Part shown: piece after piece, positions 35,019 through 46,305 of the stretch
How positions within the stretch are numbered: the stretch's first letter is position 1
Layout: the number at the start of each line of letters is the position of its first letter
Assembly (NCBI GenBank): GCA_003427395.1
Contig: BFEA01000352.1
Location: 657,997-718,925 of the forward strand
DNA length: 60,929 bases
Origin: Chara braunii
Taxonomy: Eukaryota > Streptophyta > Charophyceae > Charales > Characeae
Direction: 5' to 3'
Translations under genes and position numbers: made by a program
Notes under the pieces: generated by a model
Databases searched by the model: none
What the model was told of the DNA's origin: nothing
What the model saw: only the letters and a program-made list of their open reading frames with translations

Positions 35019-35216
35019 GTCCATGCCATCGCAAATGACACAGACTCTTGGCACTATACTAGAGCATCTTGCCTGCACCAAAATCTATGTGCAGAACAGT
35101 GGGGGGCCCATAGATGCCCCAAATTCGGATGTTGTTGTTGTGATGACATGGATTTTGGTGCAGGCAAGATGCTATAGTATAGTGCCAAGATCTGTGTCAT
35201 TTGTGATGGCACGGAC
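35019..35216. repeat. Long hairpin: 70-bp near-perfect inverted repeat
   Basis: The left arm 35019-35090 (from gtccatgccatcgcaaatga to aaaatctatgt) pairs with the right arm 35147-35216. There are about seven mismatches or indels, around a 56-nt loop. The arms contain cttggcactatactagagca and its complement. Such a structure could be a small foldback element or an RNA-silencing precursor. Confidence 0.85.
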
Positions 35217-35284
35217 TTGCAATAAATCGCAGTTTCCCAGTGGGGCTGTACACTAAGTGTTTGGCTTTGTAGTTTGTTTTCTTG

Positions 35285-35430
35285 TTTTGAGCCTTGCGGG
35301 ACTCGATCCCGTGACCTGTAACTTGTGTGTTTTGTTTGTGAGTGATGCGCCCTATGGGACTTGATCCCTGAGTCTGCCACTAGTAGTCTCTGTTTGGTAG
35401 CCTTAGGCCATTAGACCTTTTCCTTTTGCC
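35285..35430 (-). repeat. tRNA-related SINE-like sequence
   Basis: In minus sense there are two B-box-like segments: cacgggatcgagtcccgc (around 35307-35324), and gggatcaagtccc (around 35356-35368) preceded by ggcctaaggctacc at about 35398-35411, which resembles an A-box region. No complete cloverleaf was found. Confidence 0.35.
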
Positions 35431-36733
35431 TTGTCATAGGTCTAGGTCCCCTTTTCCCCCTGTTTCATCTAGATGCAGATGAGTATTGGGTTGTTGACTT
35501 TGGAGTCCCTCGTAGGTCCAGGCAGAGGGTAGAAGTAACGGGCAGGAAATTTGGTTTGTGTCTTTTCACATTTTCGTTGCCTGGGGAAACTCTGTCTGTC
35601 CGTTGTTGGAGCGCTGCTGCTTTATTTTGGGCGAGGTCATCTTCTTCCTCGAAGCCCAGCCATAGCTGGGGTTGGGAAACGAAGTTGAAGATCGCATTGC
35701 TGCTATTTCGCAGCTCTTCATGAGAGCTTCCACAAGACTGTGTTGTTGGGTTTGGGCGCTGCCATTTTCCACTTGGCAGCCATATCTGTTGTTCCTTCTC
35801 ACGGGGAACTTCATCTTCTTCGAAGTGCTGGATCGGTTGTCTCCTTCTTCATCAGGACTTCCAGCGCTGCACTTCCGCGCAGGCGCTGAACTGCCACTGC
35901 TATCATTGGGGTTGCTGGGTCAGATCGGCACATTGTGGCAGCTGTGGGGTTACTGCTGCTATGGCAGCCATGGCCAGGGGTATGAGGTGGCGAGGAGGAA
36001 GAACACGACTACTGCATACTTCGTTGAACACTTGTTTTTGGTTGTTCGGGGTTGTAAACGCGGTTGTGATTCTTGGAACAAGTACTCTGGATAGATTGGA
36101 GGAGGACGAGGGATTGCAGAATTGAAATTCGTTTTTCAATTCTCTCAGTTTCTCTGTGTATTTTGAGCTTCAGCTGTGCATATCTTCTCTCCGGTTCTGT
36201 GTGGATTTGCCTCCTTCGAGTCTACTCTGCAATTGCATGTGTGTATGGGAACGTGTGAATTCGTTGTGGATTGAATTTCAATCGGGTATATAACAGACTC
36301 ATGCACACCACCGAACAGGTTGTCTATGAATGGCATCAGGCATTCTTGACTGTATTGCTATTCAGTCCAAGCCTTGTGTATTACCCTAGGGACTTTACAA
36401 GGGTAGAATAGAGTAACATTCTGCTGCGTGCTGTTCATCCACCACCTCTCTAGATTGGAGCATGCAATAAACAAATCTTATGCTCATCCTCATCCCCGCC
36501 ACACGGTGGTCAGTGGGGATGAAGGTGAGGAAATGGATGTCATGCTCACCGTCATCCCTGCTGTATGTGGCAAATGGATGTCGTGCTCACATTGGATGAG
36601 GGGTCAGAGGACACCCATTCATTTGCAGGGCTCCCTCCAACATCCACCCGCAAGGTGCCATCTCTCCCATTTGTTGGCACTCATCTCCCCTCCTGACTCA
36701 TGCCTGGTAAGGTTCAGTGAGGGTTACATTGAA
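35431..36733. other. Unassigned sequence; inverted repeat with 34969-35020
   Basis: At 36300-36351 the sequence gaacaggttgtctatg-atggcatcaggcattcttga is an inverted copy (about 38 of 40 bases) of 34969-35010. The enclosed interval is about 1.3 kb. A minus-sense tatataac element lies at about 36285. No gene is recognisable in the interval. Confidence 0.5.
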
Positions 36734-37902
36734 TGAACCCAATCGTGATGAGAAGCCAATCAGTGTCGTGATACAAGTCTGAATCCAGCTGACAAATAAC
36801 GTCTCCAAAATCGTTTATATATCCATGCCCAGCATATATTCACTTCCCAAGAACATTGTAACCTCAGATAAGAGAAGAGGTAGTGGGGAGAATACACAGA
36901 GAGGAGGAAGAGAAGGAGAACATGTGTCCCGGTCACTCATGCATGAAGCCTCTTCTAGCCCAATTCCTCTTCGGGCAGTATCTTCCCCCGCATCACCACC
37001 TCAGCAAAGCAGTCTCTCTCTCCGGCGTTCTCTGACAATACAATGTGCAGGTCACAGCCGGGCGCAGGTCTTCCTCACCTTCGTGGAGATGAGCAGAAGA
37101 TCACTCACGACCTCGCCAGGTAAGTCAAGGTAAGCCTCCCCTCATCCACTCACAGTCTCACAGCCCGGATGCTCCTCCTCGCCCAATCTGTACAAAATGT
37201 CTGAAACTAAGGCGGTGATGGTCGCTCAAGCAGAATCTCCTTTGTGAAGCTACTGGTGCGCTTTTTTCCGATTTATTCAATTCGAAATATGACATGTTTT
37301 TTTTTTCTTTGCCTTGTTTCTTGAGTATAATTTCATTTCGATATCGAAGATGGCGCCCACAGAGCAAAGCTGGCGCCAGCATAGACTCCCCACAGCCTTA
37401 CAGTATCAAACTGGCGTCAAGCCAGAGCAAGGCAGAATGATCTCCAAGCAGGGGCTGGGTCAAGTTTATAGTGTTGACTCACGTTGACCAGCCTCTGGTC
37501 TCCTGGAGTTGACAGCCCGGATCAATCGGAAGCCAATGGCCTGGATGCAGCGCAGTTGCAGATTTTCCCATGTGTCCCCATTTGGACTGGATTCTTCTGG
37601 ATACCTGCAGACAACCAATGATGTGCATCTGATCAACGGCCGTTGCTGACCAGCGGGTTGACTTTGACTTCGGGTCTGGAATCCCGTGCGGGGCTTGACT
37701 GTTGACTTTCCCGAAGTCAACTATCGCTTTTAGGGCCTTTGGACGCTGTTTTCGGCCCTACCCTGGGTACCCCTTCACCTTAGGCCTTTGCCCAGGCTTT
37801 CGTCAGACTTAGGGCATGACTTTTGACCCCTGTTTTGGGCCTTTGACCAAAAGTGACGACCTATAGCCCACGGCTTATGCAGATTTGAGATGAGTTATTG
37901 CA
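36734..37902 (-). repeat. E5 3' LTR
   Basis: It aligns along its length with 44468-45494. It carries an extra stretch of about 100 bp around 37257-37350 (T-rich, from gtgcgcttttttccg to atatcgaagatg) that the other copy lacks, which accounts for most of the length difference (1169 against 1027 bp). Confidence 0.88.
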
Positions 37903-37949
37903 CTCCGTCTGGCCTGACTTCGAGTTCCATCGCAGAAATTAATTTCTTT

Positions 37950-39303
37950 CAGGATTGGCTTTCTCTCAACCCACGCTCACAGGCCGCAACAATGCCCGGT
38001 CCAGTAGGTAAAAATTCCTTCTTACTAAACCAGCGTCATTCTGACTCAGTTAAGTTAGTAAACATTACCTTGTACTGCTTTTGCGGTCTCCTTCTTCTAC
38101 CTGTGGAGAAGAAACCGTGGTCCATAATTCTCTCAACCTGGTAGCCACCATTCATCGAAGGAGGAAACATTGACGGCCCGTTTGGAAAGTTGTGACCTTT
38201 GACGTAAGATAGCAGTTTAGACGAATGAAAGACTGGGTATGTCTTTAAATGTGGGGGTACATCAATGCAGTAGGAAGGTCCACCTGCATCCCCAATAACT
38301 TTGAGGACTTCCCAGGATCCATAGTAGACAGGCAGCAGTTTCTGAGGTATGCCTTCTTCCAAAGAAAATCATTGGACTTTACCCAAACTAAATCCCCTGC
38401 TTTGAATTGAGCAGGCCTGCGGTGATTGTTGGCTTGCTCTATCATCTGATTCTGGGCTTTCTTGATGTTTTCTTTGACCTCAGCAATATCTTGTCCATAC
38501 AAAACTGCAAATTCTCGGGTTCCTGCGGGCAACCTTTTGATTTGATCCCTTGATTTAGAATCAATCGGTCTCAAGGATCGCCAGCCTTTATGCAGTGCAT
38601 TCGGTGTGCGCCCTGTCACAATGAGGACACTGTTGTTGTATGCACTAGCTATTTTAGAAAGGTTCTCGTCCCAGTCCACTTGGTCTGGCCGTACATACAT
38701 ACGCAGAAGTGGCTGACATAATCCGTTAATTTGCTCCGTTTGTCCATTCGTTGCAGGATGTCTTCCTGACGACATGGTCAGTCTGGGGCTGTAGATACCC
38801 ATCAACTTCTACCACTCTTCCCCAGTGAATCTTGCATCTCTGTCATATACGATCGTGGTAGGAAAGCCATACTCTGAAACCCATCGCATCTGAAATTTCT
38901 GGATAACGAGTTCGGTCTTAAACATTGCATAATTAGAGAAACGATCGACTATGACCGTCACTTGACTATTCTCATTCTGATTCTTGGTGAGGCTCATAAA
39001 TCCAATATACATGGACTCGCCTGGTCCACTGGGGATGGAAACTGGTCTCAGTTGTCCCAGGGGATTCTCATGGGATGGTTTGTTTCTCTGGCATACAAGA
39101 CAAGTTCGCACATAAGTTACTATGTCCTCTTGCATTCCCTGCCACTCAAACTGTTGCCAAACATTAGCATAGGACTTCTTGGAGCCAAAGTGACCCTCTG
39201 TATCGTGACACTCAACCAAAATCAAACTCTTTACAATTTCATCATCAGGTACACAGATTTGTTGCTCACCATTGTCGAACAAGCAGAGAATGCCATCAAT
39301 CAT
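37950..39303 (-). pseudogene. pol: E5 pol: integrase and chromodomain-like tail
   Basis: The first frame (39303-38809) has a complete zinc-binding HHCC set in VECHDTEGHFG and VRTCLVCQRNKPSH. The first catalytic position reads YIGFMS where MDFMS is expected, so the Asp is lost. The second Asp is kept in YDRDARF. After a stop and frameshift at about 38808, the next frame (38805-38245) has GRHPATNGQTEQING (catalytic Glu), SAYNNSVLIVTGRTP and LVWVKSNDF. An overlapping frame (38362-38036) gives the GPY/F segment KLLPVYYGSWEVLKVI and the tail PPSMNGGYQVERIMDHG...RRRPQKQYKVMF. Confidence 0.85.
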
Positions 39304-39965
39304 CTTATACTCTGGGAAGCGTTCAGGGTTGGTTTTCAGAGTTTGTATGATAGGCTACCATATTCCATCCCTAGCATACTCTTGTCTGATTTTATCTTTC
39401 AATTCGCTTCCTATATCGAGATAGGCAACAATTGTTCCAACGAAATCAGATCTCCTAGAGAGAGCGTCGTCTACCACATTGTACTTACCTTTGATAGGCC
39501 TCAGCTCAAAGTTAAAGGTATCTATGATAGCAAACTATCGCGCTAGTTTGTCATACAGTCGTGGTTGCATCTTGAGCCACTTCAGTGTCTCATGGTCTAC
39601 GTAGACCTTGAAGCGTCGACCCAACGGGTAGTGCTTCAACGTCGTTAGCGCTTGTAACAAACCAAACATCTCTCTCTCCTAGGTAGAGTTAGCCACTTTC
39701 TCCGAGGGTAGGCCACAAAACATGAACTCAGTAGGTCTATACCCCTTACCATCATTTTGCTGCAAGACTGCCCCGATCTCCTACTGACTAGCGTCAATCA
39801 TGACAACGAATGGAAGTGAGGTATCAGCAATCTTGAGAACAAGGTAGTGAGTCAGAGCAAGTTTCTTGAACGACAACTAACAATCTTTGTCCCATAACCA
39901 AATAGTACCATTTTTCAGTAACCTCCTCATTGGGGCTTCTATACAGGAGAAGTTCCTTACAAACT
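39304..39965 (-). pseudogene. pol: E5 pol: RNase H with stop codons
   Basis: Reading one minus frame, RNase H is still clear: FVVMIDASQ (catalytic Asp), EIGAVLQQNDGKGY, FGLLQALTTLKHYPLG, FKVYVDHETLKWLK, FNFELRPIKGKYNVVDDALS. Three in-frame TAG codons interrupt it, after SQ, ST and LAR, so it is not picked up as an open frame. Confidence 0.8.
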
Positions 39966-40720
39966 TCCAATAGTGGCTTGCCAATCCTAGGTAGGTGCGC
40001 AATTCAGTTAGGTTCCTTGGCTTAGGTCAATCCCTCGCTGCAGCAATTTTTATCTCCTTTGGCCTTAGTCAATCTTCGTTCGGCACATGTCCGAGGTATA
40101 AAACTTCGGACTTCGCAAACTCTGATTTCTTGGGATTCAACTTGAAGTTACTGTCCCGTAACTTATGCAGGATCATCGGTAGGTGTTTCTCGTGGTCATC
40201 CAACGTCTTGCTATAGACGAGGATGTCATTGAGATAGACAACTACGAATTGATGGAGCCACTCGTGGAAAAGTTCATTCATCGACCGTTGAAAGGTTGCA
40301 GGGGTGTTAGAAGACCAAAGGGCATGACCACAAACTCGTAATGACCAAACCTGGTTCGAAATGTCGTCTTCCGTTGATCCTCAAGGGCCACCTTGATCTG
40401 ATGGTAACCTGACTTTAGATCAATCTTGTTGAAATACTTGCAGCCCTACAGTTGATCAAGCAAATCATCAACCCGAAGTAGGGGTTCCGCAATTTTTACA
40501 GTTACGGTAGTCAATACATAGTCTGAGCTCACCTTCCTTTTTGGGCACGAAGAGTAAGGGTGCGCCGTAAGGAGAGGAACTCGGCCTAATCCATCCTTTT
40601 TTAATAAGTTCCTGAAGTTATTTCTTTAGTTCTTCAAATTACCGAGGGGTCTTTGGAAATTTTACTACCGGGAATAATGTCAATCATATGATTAATGGTT
40701 CTTTCAGTTACTCCCATTGG
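39966..40720 (-). pseudogene. pol: E5 pol: reverse transcriptase, decayed
   Basis: The frame 40281-40069 holds FVVVYLNDILVYSKT, where the second position of the YLDD catalytic pair is Asn. It continues with LRDSNFKLNPKKSEF and LYLGHV. Upstream, broken frames give [30 protein letters not shown] and VDDLLDQL. Frameshifts separate these blocks. Confidence 0.8.
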
Positions 40721-40745
40721 TTCAACTTGCAGGTCCTTATACTCG

Positions 40746-41365
40746 TCAAATAGTTTTCTCGATGGAAGTAGGATAGGAAGTAGAGCACTCACCCACGTTC
40801 TTCACAAGCACCATCATTAATTCATGTGCCAACTTCTTCTTCGTTACCATACTTCTCGTACAACAGAAAGACAACGATGAATCCGATCCAGACTTCTGAA
40901 ATAACTTCATTGACTTCATTCTTTGGTTTTCAGTTCTTAATTTAACAATTTTTTCTTTGTACTTGATATCTGGGTTGGCCTCTTCATGCCAATCCATTCC
41001 CAGAATCAAGTCAAAGGGTAAGTTCTTCTCTATCAGAATGTTACCTCGTGTTGAATCTTCTTCCCCTCATGAGTTTTAAAGTAATACTTCACATTTTCTA
41101 CATGATGTGAGACCGTTATGGTGCTTTGATCAGCAAGCACAGACAGAACAGGCCTACGCAACTCTTTAACCCTTACACCAAGATGCATCTTCTGAATAAT
41201 TGTTATGTAGGACCTAGTTGACCCAGGGTCACGCAAAGCACCAGTCCTAGTCTTCACAATCTCAATGTCTACCAACAACAATTCGCCTTTTTTCTTTGCT
41301 TTCTTAACCCATGAACTTCGCAGATTTACCAATTTGTTTCGAAGTTCATCAAGGGACTCACCCAC
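40746..41365 (-). pseudogene. pol: E5 aspartic protease region
   Basis: The frame 41365-41033 contains GALRDPGSTRSYI, a retropepsin active site in which Ser is replaced by Pro after the Asp. The next frame (41009-40746) begins MILGMDWHEEANPDI, the second conserved protease block that precedes RT. The two are out of frame at about 41020. Confidence 0.75.
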
Positions 41366-41510
41366 TGTACTCTACACAACACATGTTCAAGGCAATTTGC
41401 GTGAAGGGCCGAAGAAGAGCCATCCTCTGCCATGTGAACTTGAGAGTTGGAAGGGGTGAGTGGCGCCAAGTCAACCGAACCCTCCGGCTCAGTAGGAGCA
41501 GATGCTACTC

Positions 41511-43320
41511 CTAGCTTTTCTCTTTCGGGTTCCGAATTAAAGAGCACCATAAGATGATGTGCCCCTCAGTGGCACACTTCAGGCACTTACCTGCGTCCAT
41601 GTGATCCTGCCATACTTTCTGCGCAATGCCCATTTTCTCCCAGGGCCTACCAGAAGTTATGCTAGGATACTTTGGAAAGGAACATGGCCTCTTCTTTCGT
41701 ACTCCATTGAAGTTAGTGCCTCCCTTATTAGCCACTAAAGCGGTGACGTCACCCTTCCCAGACTCACCATTGCTGCCTTTCTCACCCTCGCTTCTTTCAA
41801 GGGGCCATCTCTCCATCGTCTCGTCATCAAAAACAACAAGGAGGTGGTCTTGTCGCTTTTACCTCCACAGAATTCACTTACTGATCCCATTAGACTGCCC
41901 ACACCTCACAACTCCAGCAAACGTACCATTGACTTGGGCGGTCATTTGCTCTCTCTACAGGGCAAGATCCCTGAACTGGCGGTAGTTGTACTTACCAGAC
42001 TTTGCCTCGGCGACAAGTTGACCCAGAATCGGCTCAGGCAAAGCTTGTGCAGAACCTGGTTGTGTTGCAGGTTCAAACCAGGTACCTGCAACAAACGATC
42101 CACCTCACGAGACAAAGCATCGACAGAGGTCCAGCGTTTTTGTCCTTTCGTGGTCAGTTCGTCAAAGGCTTTATATGTCGTTGTCTTATCCAATAATCTT
42201 TCTTTTATTTTCTGCAAAAAAAATTTGCGTAGGGTCATTGTTTTGGCCCACTCGCCTATGTCTTCAAAGCGAGCTGCGTTCGCCTCAGACAAGACTCATT
42301 CCTTGGCAACTTCCCCAAGGCAGGATGTCGAAAAGGCAACCTGGTTGTCTTCAGCGACATGCGTGGTCGAGCAGTACGTTTGGATTTCCGCAATCCACAA
42401 CAGTAACCTTCTTACCTTTGTATGTGAAGGAAAGTTTCATTTTCATTCTCTCTTTCCTCTTCGGCCTCTCATCTTCTTTTTTTTCTGGAGGTTTCAGCCT
42501 TTTCGGGACCACATGTCTTCATGGCGTCCTTAATCAATTTCTCTTTTGGTTCCATTCGTCCTCTTTTCTCTCGTTTTCAACCACCTTGTCTTTCCCTTTG
42601 ACCAGTCTAGTTACCGTATCAAGTTCTACAGTGACATGATCAATCTTGGTCTTTAGGTATGCGAGATACACCATCATGTTCTGCACCAAGGACGCCAAGT
42701 CTGATTCTGACCCAATATTTATGTTTTATTTCCTCAACTTTCTTTTATTATTGTTCTTTCTCTCTTTGCAGCCTCAAGTAGGCTTCCTTTTTCTTTCTCT
42801 CAGCCTCAAATGCATCTTGTAATTGCTTGATTATTACATCCAGAATTTCCTCATTCACTTCTTAGTCTTCTTTATTCGCACTTGGTTCTCCTTTATCTTC
42901 CTAATTGACTTCATGCCCTGCTATCTTCGCAAACTGCTCAGCAACGAAATGACCTAGGCTCAAACGAGCCTGATTGATGGTTGGTTGCACGCATTGGCTG
43001 ACTTCCAGCAACGCAACAACAGGATCAGCCTTTTCTAGTTCTTCCTCAGCTGCATGGAGATTGAACTGGTTGCATACATGACGTTCCGCTTCTGGACCAG
43101 CGCCGTGCAGCTCGATGAGCAGCTGGCGAAGACAGCCAAGCATTTGTTCTCGTTTGGCATCAGTCTGTCTCCTCTTTCTCACAGCCTCCTCTTCTTCTTG
43201 ATCAGCAAAGAAAGTGAGAGAGACAGGGAAGAAAAAGAGAAGGATAAACCTAGTCAGAATGGATGCCTGCAAGCATCTCCAAACAAAAGTCATGTTTGCA
43301 AACGAGAATGATGCACAATA
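41511..43320 (-). pseudogene. gag: E5 Gag
   Basis: Three pieces are visible. 43293-42901 has a hydrophobic start and then an acidic, helical segment (EEEEAVRKRRQTDAKREQ). 42292-41942 is capsid-like, with SREVDRLLQVPGL and FDELTTKGQKRW. 41816-41511 is rich in Gly and Lys and carries a CX2CX4HX4C knuckle, CLKCATEGHIILWC, which identifies the nucleocapsid end. The stretch 42300-42900 between the first two is decayed. Confidence 0.7.
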
Positions 43321-43689
43321 AACTTAAATTTCAATTGCAAATTCCACGGCCTCAATCCACAAATCAATTTTGAGACAATACAACAAGAAATAAAGAAACA
43401 AAAATAACCAAAGGTTCAGAAATCCTATTTTCTATTTCTACTTCTAATTTCTAGCAGCGAATTGTGACCGATGATATTCTAATTTGAGAGACTGCAGGTT
43501 CCTGGGCCACGACCAGTGAGATCAAGACAACACACAATGGTGAGTCCGCAGACATCCACAAGACAGCCCACGATATGTAAGTATGCAATGAGCAACACGC
43601 GAGACAACCACATTAGTTGGCTGCTGCTTTCTTGCTGTCCACTTGCAGATGTCTGTGTGACCAACACGTAGCCCGGCGCGTGGCACTAC

Positions 43690-44230
43690 AGCATAATCTA
43701 GTGCTGTACTGCCCACCTGGTTCCACACGTGCAAGGTTTCCCACCTCTGGCCTGTGCTTATCAGCCGTGTGCCAAGTCAGCACGACAATACCAAATGTGC
43801 CACGTCAGCTCACATGTGCCATGTCATGGGCCCTGCAATGGCCACATCAGAAATGGAGTACTGCCTCTGCCACTTCAGTACCGGAATACTGCCTGAAACC
43901 GTATCTGCTCCTCTTTGGAAGATGCCGAGTCAGTGGAGATATCGCGCTGCTCTCATGGACAATGCCGCGTCAGCAAGAGTACCTCGCTACTCCTCTTCGA
44001 GGTGCCACATCAGCTCCTGTGTGAAATGCCACCTCGACAGTGCAGCATGCCACGTCAGCAAGAACGGGTCAGCAGGAGGTGCATACACTGACACAACTGT
44101 GCCTGCCACATCAGCAAGCCTCTGTCCACGTCAGCATCAAAGTGTAGACCACGTCAGCAAGGTGCCTTCCACCTTAACTATCACCTGCCATACTCGTCTT
44201 CCACCTCCTGAGTGATGGTAAGTGCCTTCT
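43690..44230. promoter_or_regulatory. E5 leader: array of GCCACGTCAGC-type bZIP-like motifs
   Basis: Exact ccacgtcagc occurs at 43800, 44050, 44126 and 44149. About nine one- or two-base variants are interspersed (gccaagtcagc, gccatgtca, gccacatcag, gccgcgtcagc and others). This lies between the 5' LTR and gag, in the element leader. In element sense the motif is GCTGACGTGGC, which combines the TGACG and ACGTGG cores bound by plant bZIP factors. Confidence 0.7.
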
Positions 44231-44467
44231 CGGATGTCCATGTCAGCGCACCTTCTCAACTCACAGCCTCTCACTGTCGAGTGCCACAGCAATCTCCTCG
44301 CCACATGGCACAGGTATTTCATCGCCCGCCAATGCAGTATACAGCAGCAATAATATAAATGGCGATACTGCTCTTCTTCTCCACGGCAGACAATCACATC
44401 GTCCTATCATCATCATCATAATTTCTCCCCGGTCACAACCAGCAGCGCACGAAGTAGGAGGATATCG

Positions 44468-45494
44468 TGAACCCAATCGGGATCAGAAGCCAATCAGTGT
44501 CGTGATACAAGTCTGAGCCCAGCTGACAAATAACGTCTCCAAAATCGTTTATATATCCATGCCCAACATATATGCACTTCCCAAGAACATTGTAACCTCA
44601 GAGAAGAGAAGAGGTAGTGGGGCGAATTAGACAGAGTGGAGGAGAAGAAGAAGTGCCCCTGTCACTCATGCATGAAGCATCTTCTAGCCCACTTCCTCCT
44701 CGGGCAGTATCTTCCCCCTCGTCGCCACCTCAGCAAAGCAGTCTCTCTCTGACGTTCTCTGACAATACAGTGTGCAGGTCACAGTCGGGTGCAGGTCTTC
44801 CTCACCTTCGTGGAGACTAGCAGAAGATCACTCACAACCTCGCCAGGTAAGTCGAGGTAAGCCTCCCCTCATCCACCCCTCCTCCTTGCCCAATCTGCAC
44901 ACACTGTCCAATACTAAGGAGGTGATGGCCGCTCAAGCAGAATCTCCCCTCTGAAGCTGGCGCCAACAGAGCAAAGCTCGCGCCAGCATAGGCTCCCCAC
45001 CGCCTTGCAGTATTGAACTAGTGTCAAGCCAGTGCAAGGCAGAATGATCTCCAAGCAGGGACTGGGTCAACTTCATAATGTTGAGCCATGTTGAACAGCC
45101 TCTGGTCTCCTGGGGTCGACAACCCGGATCAATCGGAAGCCAATGGCCTGGATGCAGCGCAGTTGCATGTGCCCCACTTGGACTAGATTCTTCTGGATAC
45201 CAGCAGACAACCAATGATGTGCATCTGATCGACGACCGTGGCTGACCAGCAGGTTGACTTTGACTTTGGGCCTGGAATCCAGTGCTGGGGTTGACCATTG
45301 ACTTTCCCAAAGTCAACTGTCACTTTCAGGGCCTCTGGACGCTGTTTTTGGCCCTGCCCTGGGTACCCCTTGACCTGAGGCCTTTGCCCAGGCTTTCCTC
45401 AGACTTAGGGTGTGACTTTTGACCCCTGTTTTGGGATTTGATTAAAAGCAACGACCTATAACCGGCTTATGCAGATTTGGGCTGAGTTATTGCA
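44468..45494 (-). repeat. E5 5' LTR
   Basis: This is the second copy of the E5 LTR. The primer site expected just left of 44468 is not clearly recognisable (minus-sense cgatatcctcc). Confidence 0.88.
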
Positions 45495-46300
45495 AAATAA
45501 AGAAAGACTGATAAAAACTCACAACACAGGGAGAAAGGGAGGAGGTACCTCAACCACATATGCCTGCTAGCTGACAGCCTCCATTTGTCTGCACCCATCT
45601 CCCCACCTGACTCATGCCCGACTAAATTTAGCAAGGCTGATAGAAAAGACTAATAAAAACTCACAACGTGAGGAGAAAGGAAGGAGAAGGTACCTCGCTG
45701 GTTGTACACAAACACTCACTTTGACACGTTGAATCGAATAGTTGATAGTTCAAATCCTGTTGAAATACCAAAACAGCAAGGCTTACCCTCCAAAGAGAGA
45801 AAAAGGGAGAAAGCGAGGGAGAAAGAGAAGGAGAGAGAGAAGCAGGAAATGAAAGACAGGGTAGAAAGAGAGGTAGAGAGAGAGGCAAGAAGGGAGAAAG
45901 ACGGGGAGAAAGAGTCAGAAAGTGTGGCAGGAAAGAGAGAAAAAAATGGAGATATAGAGGGAGATATAGAGAGCAGACGACAGAGAGGGTGGAAGCGGCA
46001 GGAACAGAGAGGTAGAGAGACAGGGAGACAGGAAGAAAGAGTGGCAGGAAAACGGAGAGAAAAGGAAAGGAAGAAAGAGCAGGAGAAAGAGAGAGAGAGA
46101 AAGAGAGAACGAGAGAAAGAGAGAAACAAGGACATGGATAAGCACATGCGCACCTTCTTACCTCGTGAATGTGAGAAGGCCATCGCTCAGGCCAAGTAAG
46201 GATTGCTGCTCTCGGAAAGGCACATCCTCTGGGAAGAAGAACAGGATCTTGTCAATTTCTTCCCCCTAGTGAATCAACCATCAAATGCAAGGACTCGTCA
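45495..46300 (+). other. Flank between E5 and E6, with a purine-rich open frame
   Basis: A direct repeat of about 50 bp (agact-ataaaaactcacaac...gaggtacctc) occurs at 45506 and 45642. At 45702-46199 an open frame of about 165 residues reads as almost continuous Glu/Arg/Lys, for example KERKREKAREKEKEREKQ. It ends with a less biased KHMRTFLPRECEKAIAQAK. After its TAA the same frame stays coding-like (GLLLSERHILWEEEQDLVNF) up to the E6 insertion. It may be an exon for a charged single-helix protein, or just degenerate (GA)n sequence. Confidence 0.35.
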
Positions 46301-46305
46301 GATAC

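Larger units (their letters stand above)
36734..45494 (-). mobile_element. E5: full-length but decayed Ty3/gypsy retrotransposon with two LTRs
   Basis: Both LTRs start TGCAATAACTC in minus sense and end GGGTTCA. The left (3') copy is 36734-37902 and the right (5') copy is 44468-45494. Between them, in minus order, lie gag, protease, RT, RNase H, integrase and chromodomain-like tail. Flanking pentamers (ttgaa on the left, aaata on the right) do not match, so no target duplication supports a simple insertion. LTR divergence and many stops indicate an old copy. Confidence 0.9.

Noticed and set aside
38999-39546. Plus-strand 194-aa frame at 38962-39546
   Set aside because: It is antisense to the E5 integrase and RNase H region.
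36724-45500. Target-site duplication for E5
   Set aside because: The pentamers next to the two LTR ends (ttgaa and aaata) differ, so none is claimed.
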